Positions 1-6,571 of a stretch of 9,448 nucleotides of DNA are shown one piece after another. Below the pieces are notes generated by a model that saw nothing but the letters and a program-made list of their open reading frames with translations, was not told the origin of the DNA and searched no databases. The stretch lies in NCBI GenBank assembly GCA_964242325.1, contig CAXTCI010000200.1:1-9448 (forward strand), given 5' to 3'. The DNA is from DASWOJ01 sp964242325 (lineage in GTDB: Bacteria > Pseudomonadota > Alphaproteobacteria > Acetobacterales > Acetobacteraceae). Position numbers and translations under genes: made by a program. Position 1 is the stretch's first letter, and every line of letters begins with the position of its first letter.

Positions 1-430
1 GGCCCATCAGGTGGGTCGGCGCCCAGCCGGTCCAGTGGCCGGCGCGGACGAGGCGCTCGCCTTCGCCGGCCCGGCGGGCGGCAGCGAGCATCAGCAGCAT
101 GGCGAGTTCGGCCGTCGCGACGCTCAGGACGTCGGGGGTGTTCACGACGGGGATGCCGCGGGCGCGGCAGGCGTCGAGGTCTATGTGGTCGGTGCCGACG
201 CTGAAGGTGCCGATGACGCGGACGCTGGGCGGCAGGGCGGCGATCAGGGCGGCGTCCAGGCGCTCTGCCGGGCAGCACAGGACGGCGTCGGCCCCGGCGG
301 CTCCGGCCAGGATTTCGGCTGACGCGACGGGGTGGTCGTCGGGGTTCAGGCGGGCGTCGTAGTCCCGGGCGGCCCGGGCCTCCACCGCGGGGGGTAGGCG
401 GCGGGTGACGTAGAGGACGGGCCGGGTCAC
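1..430 (-). CDS. D-2-hydroxyacid dehydrogenase, N-terminal part (runs off left edge)
   Basis: The reverse strand is open from a GTG at 430 to the window edge, giving 143 codons. The product matches the N-terminal substrate domain of NAD(P)-dependent D-2-hydroxyacid dehydrogenases, which interconvert 2-keto and 2-hydroxy acids in the cytoplasm. Visible family motifs are SVGTDHID (residues 77-84), then NTPDV (97-101) followed by TAE (106-108), which leads into the Rossmann domain. The GxGxxG motif and the catalytic Arg/Glu/His lie beyond the window. The GTG is chosen because GGAG (complement of 440-443), inside the last codons of the upstream gene, sits 9 nt before it. Only 5 bp separate it from the TAA of the preceding paralogue, so co-transcription is very likely. 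It is a diverged paralogue of the 436-1404 gene, sharing SVGxDHID and NTPxVL but little else of the N-terminus. The exact substrate is unknown. Confidence 0.85.
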   Translation of the reverse strand, partial: MTRPVLYVTRRLPPAVEARAARDYDARLNPDDHPVASAEILAGAAGADAVLCCPAERLDAALIAALPPSVRVIGTFSVGTDHIDLDACRARGIPVVNTPDVLSVATAELAMLLMLAAARRAGEGERLVRAGHWTGWAPTHLMG

Positions 431-435
431 GGGGG

Positions 436-1404
436 TTAGCTCCACAACGGGTCGATGGCCGGCTTGCCCGCGGTGACCGCGGCGATGTTGTCCAGGGCGC
501 GGAAGCCCATGGCGTTGCGGGTTTCCAAGGTGGCGCTGCCCATGTGCGGGGTCAGGAACACGTTGGGCAGCGCGGACAGGCGCTGGTCGAAGTCGGGCTC
601 GCTGCGGAAAACGTCGAGGCCGGCGGCGGCGAGGTGGCCGGATTGCAGGGCGTCCACCAGCGCGTCCTCGTCCACCAGGCTGCCGCGGGCGGCGTTCACC
701 AGGACGGCGCCTCGGGGCAGCATGGCGAGGGTTTCGGCGTTCATCAGGCGGTCGGTGCCGGCGCCGCCGGGGGCGTGCAGGGTCAGGATCTGGCTGCGGG
801 GGAGGAGTTCGTGCAGGGAGGGGACCCACTCGGCGCCCTGCTCCAGTTCCGGCGCGGCGCGGGCGACGTCGGTGTAGAGGACGCGCATGTTGAAGCCGCG
901 GGCGCGCTGGGCCATGGCGCGGCCGATGCGGCCGAAGCCGACGATGCCGAGCGTCTTGTTGCTGGCCTGGGTGCCGAGCATGTCGCGCATGCCGAAGGAC
1001 TGGCGCCAGCCCTCGGCCATGATGCCGTGGTATTCCTTGGCCCGGCGGCAGGCGTTCAGCAGCAGCAGGAAGGCCATGTCGGCGGTGCAGTCGGTCAGGA
1101 CCTCCGGCGTGTTGGTGACGACCAGGCCGCGCGCCTTGGCGGCGGGGACGTCGATGTGGTCGAAGCCGACGCTGCAGGTGGCGGCGACGCGGACGCTGTC
1201 GGGCAGGCGGGCGATCAGGGCGGCGTCGAGCTTGAGGTTGCTGCTGAAGAATAGGGCGTCGGAACGGTTCTCGGTCAGGCGGGCGATGACTTCGTCGGCG
1301 CCGAGGTTGCGGTCGTCGGACAGGTCGGCGTCGAAGTCGGTGCGGGCGCGCTCGGTGACGGCTTCCGGGACGGGGCGGGAAACGAGCAGGCGGGGCTTGG
1401 ACAT
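436..1404 (-). CDS. D-2-hydroxyacid dehydrogenase (glyoxylate/hydroxypyruvate reductase type)
   Basis: A 322-residue protein, the normal family length, that reduces 2-keto acids such as glyoxylate or hydroxypyruvate to D-2-hydroxy acids with NAD(P)H. The substrate domain carries SVGFDHID (78-85) and NTPEV (98-102). The Rossmann fold has GFGRIG (156-161), with Asp179 at the end of the second strand, which favours NAD(H) over NADP(H) by family rules. The catalytic triad is present: Arg240 in NAARGSLVDE, Glu269 in FRSEP and His287 in TPHMGSAT. The PHxGSAT form points to the GhrB/GRHPR-like branch. ATG at 1404 is preferred over an in-frame TTG at 1419 because a strong GAGGAG site lies 7 nt before the ATG and overlaps the TTG. 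It is the first gene of a minus-strand pair and diverges from hyuA. D-lactate, phosphoglycerate or other 2-keto acid specificity cannot be excluded. Confidence 0.93.
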   Translation of the reverse strand: MSKPRLLVSRPVPEAVTERARTDFDADLSDDRNLGADEVIARLTENRSDALFFSSNLKLDAALIARLPDSVRVAATCSVGFDHIDVPAAKARGLVVTNTPEVLTDCTADMAFLLLLNACRRAKEYHGIMAEGWRQSFGMRDMLGTQASNKTLGIVGFGRIGRAMAQRARGFNMRVLYTDVARAAPELEQGAEWVPSLHELLPRSQILTLHAPGGAGTDRLMNAETLAMLPRGAVLVNAARGSLVDEDALVDALQSGHLAAAGLDVFRSEPDFDQRLSALPNVFLTPHMGSATLETRNAMGFRALDNIAAVTAGKPAIDPLWS

Positions 1405-1477
1405 GGGGGGACTCCTCAAAATGCCGGGTCATCTTGGCCGGGGTTGCCCTGGGGCGGAAGGGGCGGCACGGTGGGGG
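1405..1477. promoter_or_regulatory. Divergent intergenic region between dehydrogenase pair and hyuAB
   Basis: These 73 bp separate the start codons of the two divergent transcription units, so both promoters and any shared operator must lie here or inside the 5' ends of the genes. The minus-strand ribosome binding site GAGGAG (complement of 1411-1416) is clear. On the plus strand only GGAAGGG (1456-1462), about 15 nt from the hyuA ATG, resembles one, and the spacing is poor. I could not identify convincing -35/-10 boxes or a palindrome. The regulatory role is inferred from layout alone. Confidence 0.4.
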
Positions 1478-3535
1478 ATGGATACTCGATTGGCCGTGGA
1501 CATCGGCGGGACTTTTACGGATGTGGCGCTGGAGTTTGCCGGGGGGCGGCTGACGGCGAAGGTGCTGACGACGCCGGCGGCGCCTGAGCAGGGGGTGCTG
1601 GACGGGGTTGCGGCGATCCTGCGTGGGGCCGGGCTGCAGCCGGGGGACGTGGCGCTGGTGGTGCATGGCACTACGCTGGCGACCAATGCGGTCATCGAGC
1701 GGAAGGGAGCTCGGACCGCCCTGATTACCACCGAGGGGCATCGCGACGTGCTGGCGATGCGGAATGAGAGCCGCTACGACCAGTATGACCTGAACATCGA
1801 GCTGCCGGAGCCTTTGGTGCCGCGGCACCTGCGGTTGAGTGTGCCGGAGCGGTTGGACAACACCGGGGCGGTGCTGCTGCCGTTGGATGAGGACGCGGTG
1901 CGTGCCTTGGTGCCGGTCCTGCGGCGGGAGGGGGTGGAGAGCGTCGCTGTTGGCTTTCTGCACAGCTTTGCCAATCCGGCGCATGAGCGGCGGGTGCGCG
2001 AGATTTTGGCGGGACTGCTGCCGGAGTTGCCGGTGTCGCTGTCGTGCGAGGTCAGCCCGGAAATGCGGGAATGGGAGCGGTTCAGCACCACGGCGGCCAA
2101 TGCGTATGTGCAGCCGTTGATTGCCGGGTATCTGCGGCGGTTGGAGGCGGGGCTGCGCGGCATGGGGCTGCAGGCGCCGCTGTTCCTGATGCTGTCGGGC
2201 GGTGGGTTGACCGGGTTGGAGACGGCCTGCCGGTTTCCGATCCGGCTGGTGGAGAGCGGTCCGGCTGGGGGGGCGATCTTTGCGGCGAGCATCGCCCGGG
2301 CTTGCGATCTGGCTCAGGTTTTGAGCTTCGACATGGGTGGGACAACTGCCAAGGTTTGCCTGATCGATGGGTATGAGCCGCAGGCGTCGCGGACGTTCGA
2401 GGTGGCGCGGATCGGGCGGTTCAAGCGGGGGTCGGGTCTGCCGTTGCGGATTCCGGTGATCGAGATGGTGGAGATCGGCGCTGGCGGGGGCAGCCTGGCG
2501 GGGGTGGATGCCCTGGGACGCATTGCGGTGGGGCCGGAGAGCGCGGGGGCCGATCCGGGGCCGGCGTGCTATGGGCGCGGCGGGCGGGCGCCGGCGGTGA
2601 CCGATGCCAACTTGATGTTGGGACGTTATGATCCCGCTCGGTTTGCTGGCGGGACCTTGGCGTTGGAGCCGGAACTGGCTGAGGCGGCGCTGCTGGAGCG
2701 GGTGGGGACGGCCATGCACCTGGATGCCGGGCTGTCGGCGCTGGGCGTGGTGGAGACCGTGGACGAGGCGATGGCTAATGCCGCGCGTGTCCATGCGGTC
2801 GAGAGCGGCAAGACCTTGGCTGGGCGCACCTTGATTGCTTTCGGCGGGGGTGGGCCGGTGCATGCTTGCCGGGTGGCGGAGAAGGTGGGGATCACCCGCG
2901 TGCTGGTTCCCTCGGGGGCGGGGGTGGGCAGCGCCATTGGGTTCTTGCGGGCGCCGGTGGGGTATGAGGTGGTGCGGAGCCTGTATGCCCGGCTGGGGAG
3001 CTTGGACGTGGCTGCGGCGGATGGCCTATTGGCGGACATGGTGCGGGAGGCGGCGGCGGTGGTCGCGGCTGGCAGCCTGGGCGCGGCCACGCGGCAGAGC
3101 CGGACGGCCTACATGCGCTATGTCGGTCAGGGGCATGAGATACCAGTCGCGCTGGCCCTGGACGGTGTTGGCGACCCTGGGGCGTTGCGGGCGGCTTTCG
3201 ACCGGGAATATGCGCGCATCTTCGACCGGCCGGTGCCGGGGTCGGATGTGGAGATCATGAGCTATGCGGTGACGGTTGCCACTCTGCCTGTGGCGGTGCC
3301 GGATGCGGTGGCCCCTGCCCCGCTGCCTGGCACGCCTCGCAGCCAGCATGTGCGCGACACCGCGACTGGCGCCGTGACGCCTTGGACCGTTCATGATCGG
3401 GCTGCTCTGGGCGCCGGGGCCGCGGTTCCGGGTCCGGCCATCATCGCCGAGGACGAGACCAGCACGCTGGTGGGGCCGGGCTGGACCGCTACGCTGGACC
3501 CGCGGGGCTACCTGGATTTGCGGAGGGCTTCATGA
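1478..3535 (+). CDS. hyuA: Hydantoinase/oxoprolinase subunit A (N-methylhydantoinase A family)
   Basis: A 685-residue protein with the full HyuA architecture: the ATP-binding subunit of ATP-dependent hydrolases that open cyclic amides such as N-methylhydantoin or 5-oxoproline. The N-terminal domain opens with DIGGTFTD (8-15, phosphate-binding loop of the ASKHA fold), followed by VHGTTLATNAVIERKG (62-77) and GHRDVL (87-92). The second domain has LSGGG (239-243), ESGPAGG (259-265) and a second phosphate loop SFDMGGTTAK (283-292). It continues with GGGSLA (336-341), ADPGPACYGRGG (358-369), TDANL (375-379) and AFGGGGPVHA (454-463). The start is ATG 1478, just before DIGGTFTD; in-frame codons upstream are antisense to the dehydrogenase. 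Its TGA overlaps the hyuB start as ATGA, implying coupled translation of the two subunits. The family also includes acetone and acetophenone carboxylase subunits and caprolactamase, so the substrate is open. Confidence 0.93.
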   Translation: MDTRLAVDIGGTFTDVALEFAGGRLTAKVLTTPAAPEQGVLDGVAAILRGAGLQPGDVALVVHGTTLATNAVIERKGARTALITTEGHRDVLAMRNESRYDQYDLNIELPEPLVPRHLRLSVPERLDNTGAVLLPLDEDAVRALVPVLRREGVESVAVGFLHSFANPAHERRVREILAGLLPELPVSLSCEVSPEMREWERFSTTAANAYVQPLIAGYLRRLEAGLRGMGLQAPLFLMLSGGGLTGLETACRFPIRLVESGPAGGAIFAASIARACDLAQVLSFDMGGTTAKVCLIDGYEPQASRTFEVARIGRFKRGSGLPLRIPVIEMVEIGAGGGSLAGVDALGRIAVGPESAGADPGPACYGRGGRAPAVTDANLMLGRYDPARFAGGTLALEPELAEAALLERVGTAMHLDAGLSALGVVETVDEAMANAARVHAVESGKTLAGRTLIAFGGGGPVHACRVAEKVGITRVLVPSGAGVGSAIGFLRAPVGYEVVRSLYARLGSLDVAAADGLLADMVREAAAVVAAGSLGAATRQSRTAYMRYVGQGHEIPVALALDGVGDPGALRAAFDREYARIFDRPVPGSDVEIMSYAVTVATLPVAVPDAVAPAPLPGTPRSQHVRDTATGAVTPWTVHDRAALGAGAAVPGPAIIAEDETSTLVGPGWTATLDPRGYLDLRRAS

Positions 3536-5238
3536 ACGACATGCCGGGGCATGATAGGCCGGGGAGCGATACGCTGGGCGTTTCGCCGCTGGATGCTATT
3601 GCCGATATTCAGCGCGGGGTGATGTGGAACCGCTTGCTCGCGGTGGTGGAGGAGCAGGCGCAGACGATGATCCGGACCGCGTTCAGCACGACGGTGCGGG
3701 AAGCCGGGGATTTGTCGGCGGGGATATTCGACCTGCAGGGGCGTATGCTGGCGCAGGCGGTGACGGGCACGCCGGGGCACGTGAACAGCATGATGGAGAG
3801 CGTGGGCCACTTCCTCCGCAAGTTCCCGGCGGAGACCATGCGGCCGGGCGACCACTTGATTACCAACGATCCCTGGCTGGGGACCGGGCACCTGCATGAT
3901 TTGACCGTCGTGACGCCGGCGTTCCATGGCGGGCGGCTGGTGGCGCTGTTTGCCAACACGGCGCACGTGATCGACGTGGGCGGGCGCGGTATGGGGGCGG
4001 ACGCGCACAGCGTGTTCGAGGAGGGGCTGTATATCCCGATCGTGAAGTGTTTTGAGGCGGGGGTGCCGAACGCGACGTTCTTCGATTTCCTGCGGATGGG
4101 CACGCGGCTGCCGGTGGAGTTGGAGGGGGACGTTTATTCTCTGTGCGCCTGCAATGACGCCGGGGCGCGACGGCTGGTCGAGATGATGACGGAGTTCCGG
4201 CTGGGGGATTTGGATGCCTTGGCGGTGTTTATCCTGGACAGCAGCCGGCGCGCGACGCTGGCGGAGATCGCCAGCTTGGCGCCGGGCACGCATAGCGCGG
4301 AAATCTGGTCGGACGGGTATGAGGCGCCGGTGCGGCTGGCTGCTGCGATGACGATTGGGCCGGATGGGATTTCGGTGGACTTTGCCGGGACTTCGGGGTT
4401 GTCGGGGCGGGGGATCAACGTGCCGGCGGCTTATACGCGGGCGTATAGTGCGTTTGGCATCAAGTGCGTGGTGGCGCCGGACATCCCGAACAACACGGCT
4501 TCGTTGGAGCCGTTCCGGTTTGTCATTCCGGAGGGCTGTATCCTGAATGCTCCGCGGCCGGCCGCCGTTGCGGTGCGGCATGTCGTGGGTCAGTTGCTGC
4601 CGGATTTGATGATGGGCTGCCTGCATGGCGCCGTGCCGGACCGAGTGACGGCGGAGGGGTCTTCGTGTTTGTGGAACCCGCCGTTGCGCGGGGGGCCTGG
4701 CGTCAGCGGGCAGGCGTCGCCGCTTGGGGATTTTGAGGTCATCACCTTTAATTCGGGCGGGACCGGGGCGCGTTTGGGACGGGACGGGCTGGATGGGACC
4801 GCGTTTCCCAGCGGCGTCCGCACCATGCCGGTGGAGGCGACGGAGAACGTCGCTCCGGTGGTGTTCTGGCGCAAGGAGTTGCGCCCGGATAGCGCCGGGG
4901 TGGGCCGGATGCGCGGCGGCTTTGGCCAGGTGATGGAGATCGGCGCGAAGGGGGATGCCGAGTTCGCCTGCAACGCGGTGTTCGACCGGGTGCAGCATCC
5001 TCCGCGCGGGCGGGATGGCGGCGGGGACGGCGCGGCGGGGGTGGTGCGGTTGCGGAGCGGGGCGGCGCTGCGGACCAAGGGGTATCAAATGATTCCCGCG
5101 GGCGACCGTCTGGTGCTGGAGTTGCCGGGCGGCGGCGGGATTGGGCCTGCGGCCGAGCGTGACCCGGCTGCGCAGGCGCGGGATGTGCGGGATGGGCTGG
5201 TCACTGGTTCTGCTTTGTCCGGGGAAGGGCCGGGGTGA
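3532..5238 (+). CDS. hyuB: Hydantoinase/oxoprolinase subunit B (N-methylhydantoinase B family)
   Basis: A 568-residue protein covering the whole HyuB domain, partner of the upstream HyuA in an ATP-dependent cyclic-amide hydrolase. Landmarks are the early REAGDLSAGIFD stretch (56-67), GTPGHVNSM (79-87), TNDPWLGTGHLHD (111-123, conserved Asp/His cluster), AHVIDVGG (144-151) and EEGLYIPIVK (163-172). Later come VDFAGTS (282-288), NVPAAYTRAY (296-305), IPNNTASLEP (318-327) and MRGGFGQ (460-466). The C-terminal LPGGGGIGPA...RDVRDGLV signature (531-557) is also present. The start is set by the ATGA overlap with hyuA and by GGAGGG (3522-3527), 4 nt before the ATG. No third subunit follows, which argues against a three-subunit acetone carboxylase. 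No separate carbamoylase, hydantoin racemase or dedicated transporter is visible. The annotated function is therefore family level: hydantoin-, oxoproline- or lactam-type substrate, unproven. Confidence 0.93.
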   Translation: MNDMPGHDRPGSDTLGVSPLDAIADIQRGVMWNRLLAVVEEQAQTMIRTAFSTTVREAGDLSAGIFDLQGRMLAQAVTGTPGHVNSMMESVGHFLRKFPAETMRPGDHLITNDPWLGTGHLHDLTVVTPAFHGGRLVALFANTAHVIDVGGRGMGADAHSVFEEGLYIPIVKCFEAGVPNATFFDFLRMGTRLPVELEGDVYSLCACNDAGARRLVEMMTEFRLGDLDALAVFILDSSRRATLAEIASLAPGTHSAEIWSDGYEAPVRLAAAMTIGPDGISVDFAGTSGLSGRGINVPAAYTRAYSAFGIKCVVAPDIPNNTASLEPFRFVIPEGCILNAPRPAAVAVRHVVGQLLPDLMMGCLHGAVPDRVTAEGSSCLWNPPLRGGPGVSGQASPLGDFEVITFNSGGTGARLGRDGLDGTAFPSGVRTMPVEATENVAPVVFWRKELRPDSAGVGRMRGGFGQVMEIGAKGDAEFACNAVFDRVQHPPRGRDGGGDGAAGVVRLRSGAALRTKGYQMIPAGDRLVLELPGGGGIGPAAERDPAAQARDVRDGLVTGSALSGEGPG

Positions 5239-5585
5239 GATGTTTTTTGGGATGGCCGGGATTCAGTTGGGATCTGGAAGCGGCGGGACCTGCCCCGGCG
5301 CATCGGCTGACTTCGCCATGTTGCGTCTCGTTACCTTGGGCGGCACTGCTTCCTCAACCAAACGATCCGCCGATAGCAGCTTGGGAACTAGGCTGACTGG
5401 TTGCGCTGTTGACTAGCTTGAGTTGAAGGCCTTGCTGGATGCAGGATTAAGTGTGGTATTGGCGACACTCGAAAGTGCTTGAGTGTGACATGTGTGCACA
5501 TCTCATTGCCGTGGGAGGCTAAACGAGCAAATATGGCGGTGTTCGGTGCCGCCGAGCCCCGCCCTTCCCGCCGAAAGAGCTATTC
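5239..5585. other. Non-coding stretch upstream of the small exported protein
   Basis: About 350 bp with no credible gene. By eye it is less GC-rich than its surroundings, especially 5400-5530. Short open frames crossing it (for example 5141-5416, which begins inside hyuB) resemble no family. A T6 run at 5243-5248 follows hyuB, but only a 4-bp CCGG/CCGG stem (5219-5222 with 5230-5233) precedes it, so termination there is doubtful. TTGACT (5409-5414) resembles a -35 box without a matching -10. TTGCCG (5506-5511) with AAATAT (5529-5534) at 17-bp spacing is a weak promoter candidate for the next gene. Two neighbouring inverted repeats lie at 5465-5501. Confidence 0.5.
5465..5501. promoter_or_regulatory. 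Pair of short inverted repeats, possible operator
   Basis: ACACTC (5465-5470) is matched by GAGTGT (5481-5486) across a 10-nt spacer, and ATGTG (5490-5494) by CACAT (5497-5501) across 2 nt. They stand side by side about 85-120 bp upstream of the small exported protein start and just before the weak promoter candidate at 5506-5534. That position suits a regulator binding site. The arms are short and could occur by chance; no known operator consensus was recognised. Confidence 0.3.
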
Positions 5586-5888
5586 ATGACCCTACGTATC
5601 CTGATCCTTGCAACATCCGCCTTTGTCGTCTCCGCCGGCTTTGCCGCATCCGGGGCCGATGCTGCGACGTCCCAGGCCCGCCGCCATGCGGCGATGGCCC
5701 ATCACTCCGCAGCGAAGCCTGCCGCGATGCGCCGTGGCGCCATGGCCGGACGTACGCCCCGGGGCGGCGGCGATGCCCAGAATTCCACTGTGGACCAGCT
5801 TAACGCGCAGAGCCTGGCCGCTGCCCGTGGCGGCGCCGCGCCGGCCGGTGCTGCTCCCGCCATGGCTCCCGCTGCCGCTCCGCAGTAA
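5586..5888 (+). CDS. Small exported Ala-rich basic protein, function unknown
   Basis: A 100-residue protein of unrecognised function. Residues 1-26 form a classic Sec signal peptide: MTLR, then a hydrophobic run ILILATSAFVVSAGFA, with a likely cleavage after ADA (24-26). The mature part is about 74 residues, low in complexity and dominated by Ala, Gly and Pro. It has clustered Arg/His/Lys between 32 and 59 and a Pro-Ala tail. The only complex segment is STVDQLNAQSLAAARGG (67-83), which could be a short amphipathic helix. It resembles, from memory only, a recurring motif in small uncharacterised exported proteins of Acetobacteraceae. The start is supported by the signal peptide and a weak GAAAGAG (5573-5579), 6 nt upstream. 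It has its own leader region and a strong terminator, so it is probably a monocistronic unit. Periplasmic location is inferred. Confidence 0.8.
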   Translation: MTLRILILATSAFVVSAGFAASGADAATSQARRHAAMAHHSAAKPAAMRRGAMAGRTPRGGGDAQNSTVDQLNAQSLAAARGGAAPAGAAPAMAPAAAPQ

Positions 5889-5897
5889 GGCCTAATC

Positions 5898-5934
5898 CGG
5901 CGGCGCGGGGCTGATCCGCGCCGCCGTCCCTTTT
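5898..5934 (+). terminator. Rho-independent terminator after the small exported protein
   Basis: A perfect 11-bp GC stem, CGGCGGCGCGG (5898-5908) with CCGCGCCGCCG (5916-5926), closes a 7-nt loop. It is followed by TCCC and then TTTT (5931-5934). It begins 9 bp after the TAA of the small gene and ends 30 bp before the LysE-type gene, separating the two units. Confidence 0.82.
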
Positions 5935-5964
5935 CGGCGGTGAGGCTTCGTGTTGCGCTGATCC

Positions 5965-6555
5965 ATGCCGCCGAATTTCCTGGCGTTCGTGCTGTTCGCT
6001 ATCGCGGCCTCGGCGACGCCGGGGCCTAACAATGCTTTGCTTGCGGCCTCGGCGGCGGCAAACGGCATACGCGGGACACTGCCGCAGGTGTTTGGGATTG
6101 CGCTGGGATTCGGTGCGATGGTCGCGTTGGTGGGGCTGGGCCTGGCCGGGCCGCTCGCCGCCAGCCCGACGCTGCACAATGTCCTGCGCTGGGTCGGCGG
6201 GGCCTGGATGCTTTGGATCGCTTATGGCATCGCACGCAGCGCAGTGGTCAGCGATGTCCAGCCACGGCCGCCGATGAGCTTCGCAGGGGCGGTGCTGTTC
6301 CAGTGGGTGAACCCGAAGGCGTGGGTCCTGACAGTTGCCGCGACCACCGCCTACACCGTGACGACCGAGCCGATGGTGCCCCAGGTGCTGACGCTGGCCG
6401 TGGTGTTTGGGTTGATCGGCGTGCCGGCGTCGCTGTTGTGGTCGCTGATCGGCGCCGGGGCGGCGCGGGTCTTGCACACGCCCCGGCAGTTGCGTGCCTT
6501 CAACCTGGCGATGGCCGGGCTGCTGGCGCTCTCCATCCTGCCGTTGATGGCCTGA
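5965..6555 (+). CDS. LysE/RhtB family amino-acid exporter
   Basis: A 196-residue inner-membrane protein, slightly shorter than the usual 200-210 of the family that exports amino acids and related metabolites by proton antiport. The family motif TPGPNN is at 18-23, directly after the first hydrophobic segment (4-17), and QWVNPKAW is at 113-120, the expected mid-protein position. Five to six hydrophobic segments are visible: about 4-20, 40-65, 70-92, 115-132, 140-168 and 180-196. The ATG gives a normal N-terminus for the family, but no good ribosome site precedes it; GAGG at 5942-5945 is about 19 nt away. It is the first gene of a three-gene run after the terminator at 5898-5934. The substrate (Lys, Thr, homoserine lactone, Leu or other) cannot be assigned from sequence. 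Confidence 0.9.
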   Translation: MPPNFLAFVLFAIAASATPGPNNALLAASAAANGIRGTLPQVFGIALGFGAMVALVGLGLAGPLAASPTLHNVLRWVGGAWMLWIAYGIARSAVVSDVQPRPPMSFAGAVLFQWVNPKAWVLTVAATTAYTVTTEPMVPQVLTLAVVFGLIGVPASLLWSLIGAGAARVLHTPRQLRAFNLAMAGLLALSILPLMA

Positions 6556-6571
6556 ACCGGAGCCTCGTCCC

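Noticed and set aside
544..1254. 236-codon plus-strand open frame opposite the dehydrogenase
   Set aside because: It is a Gly/Ala/Val-rich antisense shadow of a gene with an intact catalytic triad.
887..1477. N-terminal extension of the HyuA reading frame upstream of ATG 1478
   Set aside because: The extension is antisense to the dehydrogenase coding sequence, and the HyuA family starts just before the DIGGTFTD motif.
3508..5088. 526-codon open frame on the minus strand opposite hyuB
   Set aside because: The product is Arg/Pro/His-rich with no family features, while the opposite strand encodes a complete HyuB with all motifs. Long antisense open frames are expected at this GC content.
5219..5248. 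CCGG/CCGG stem followed by T6 as a terminator after hyuB
   Set aside because: The stem is only 4 bp and the T-run starts 9 nt after it, too far for a standard intrinsic terminator.
5141..5416. 91-codon frame starting inside hyuB and crossing into the gap
   Set aside because: It has no ribosome site, no family resemblance and no domain; half of it is out-of-frame hyuB sequence.
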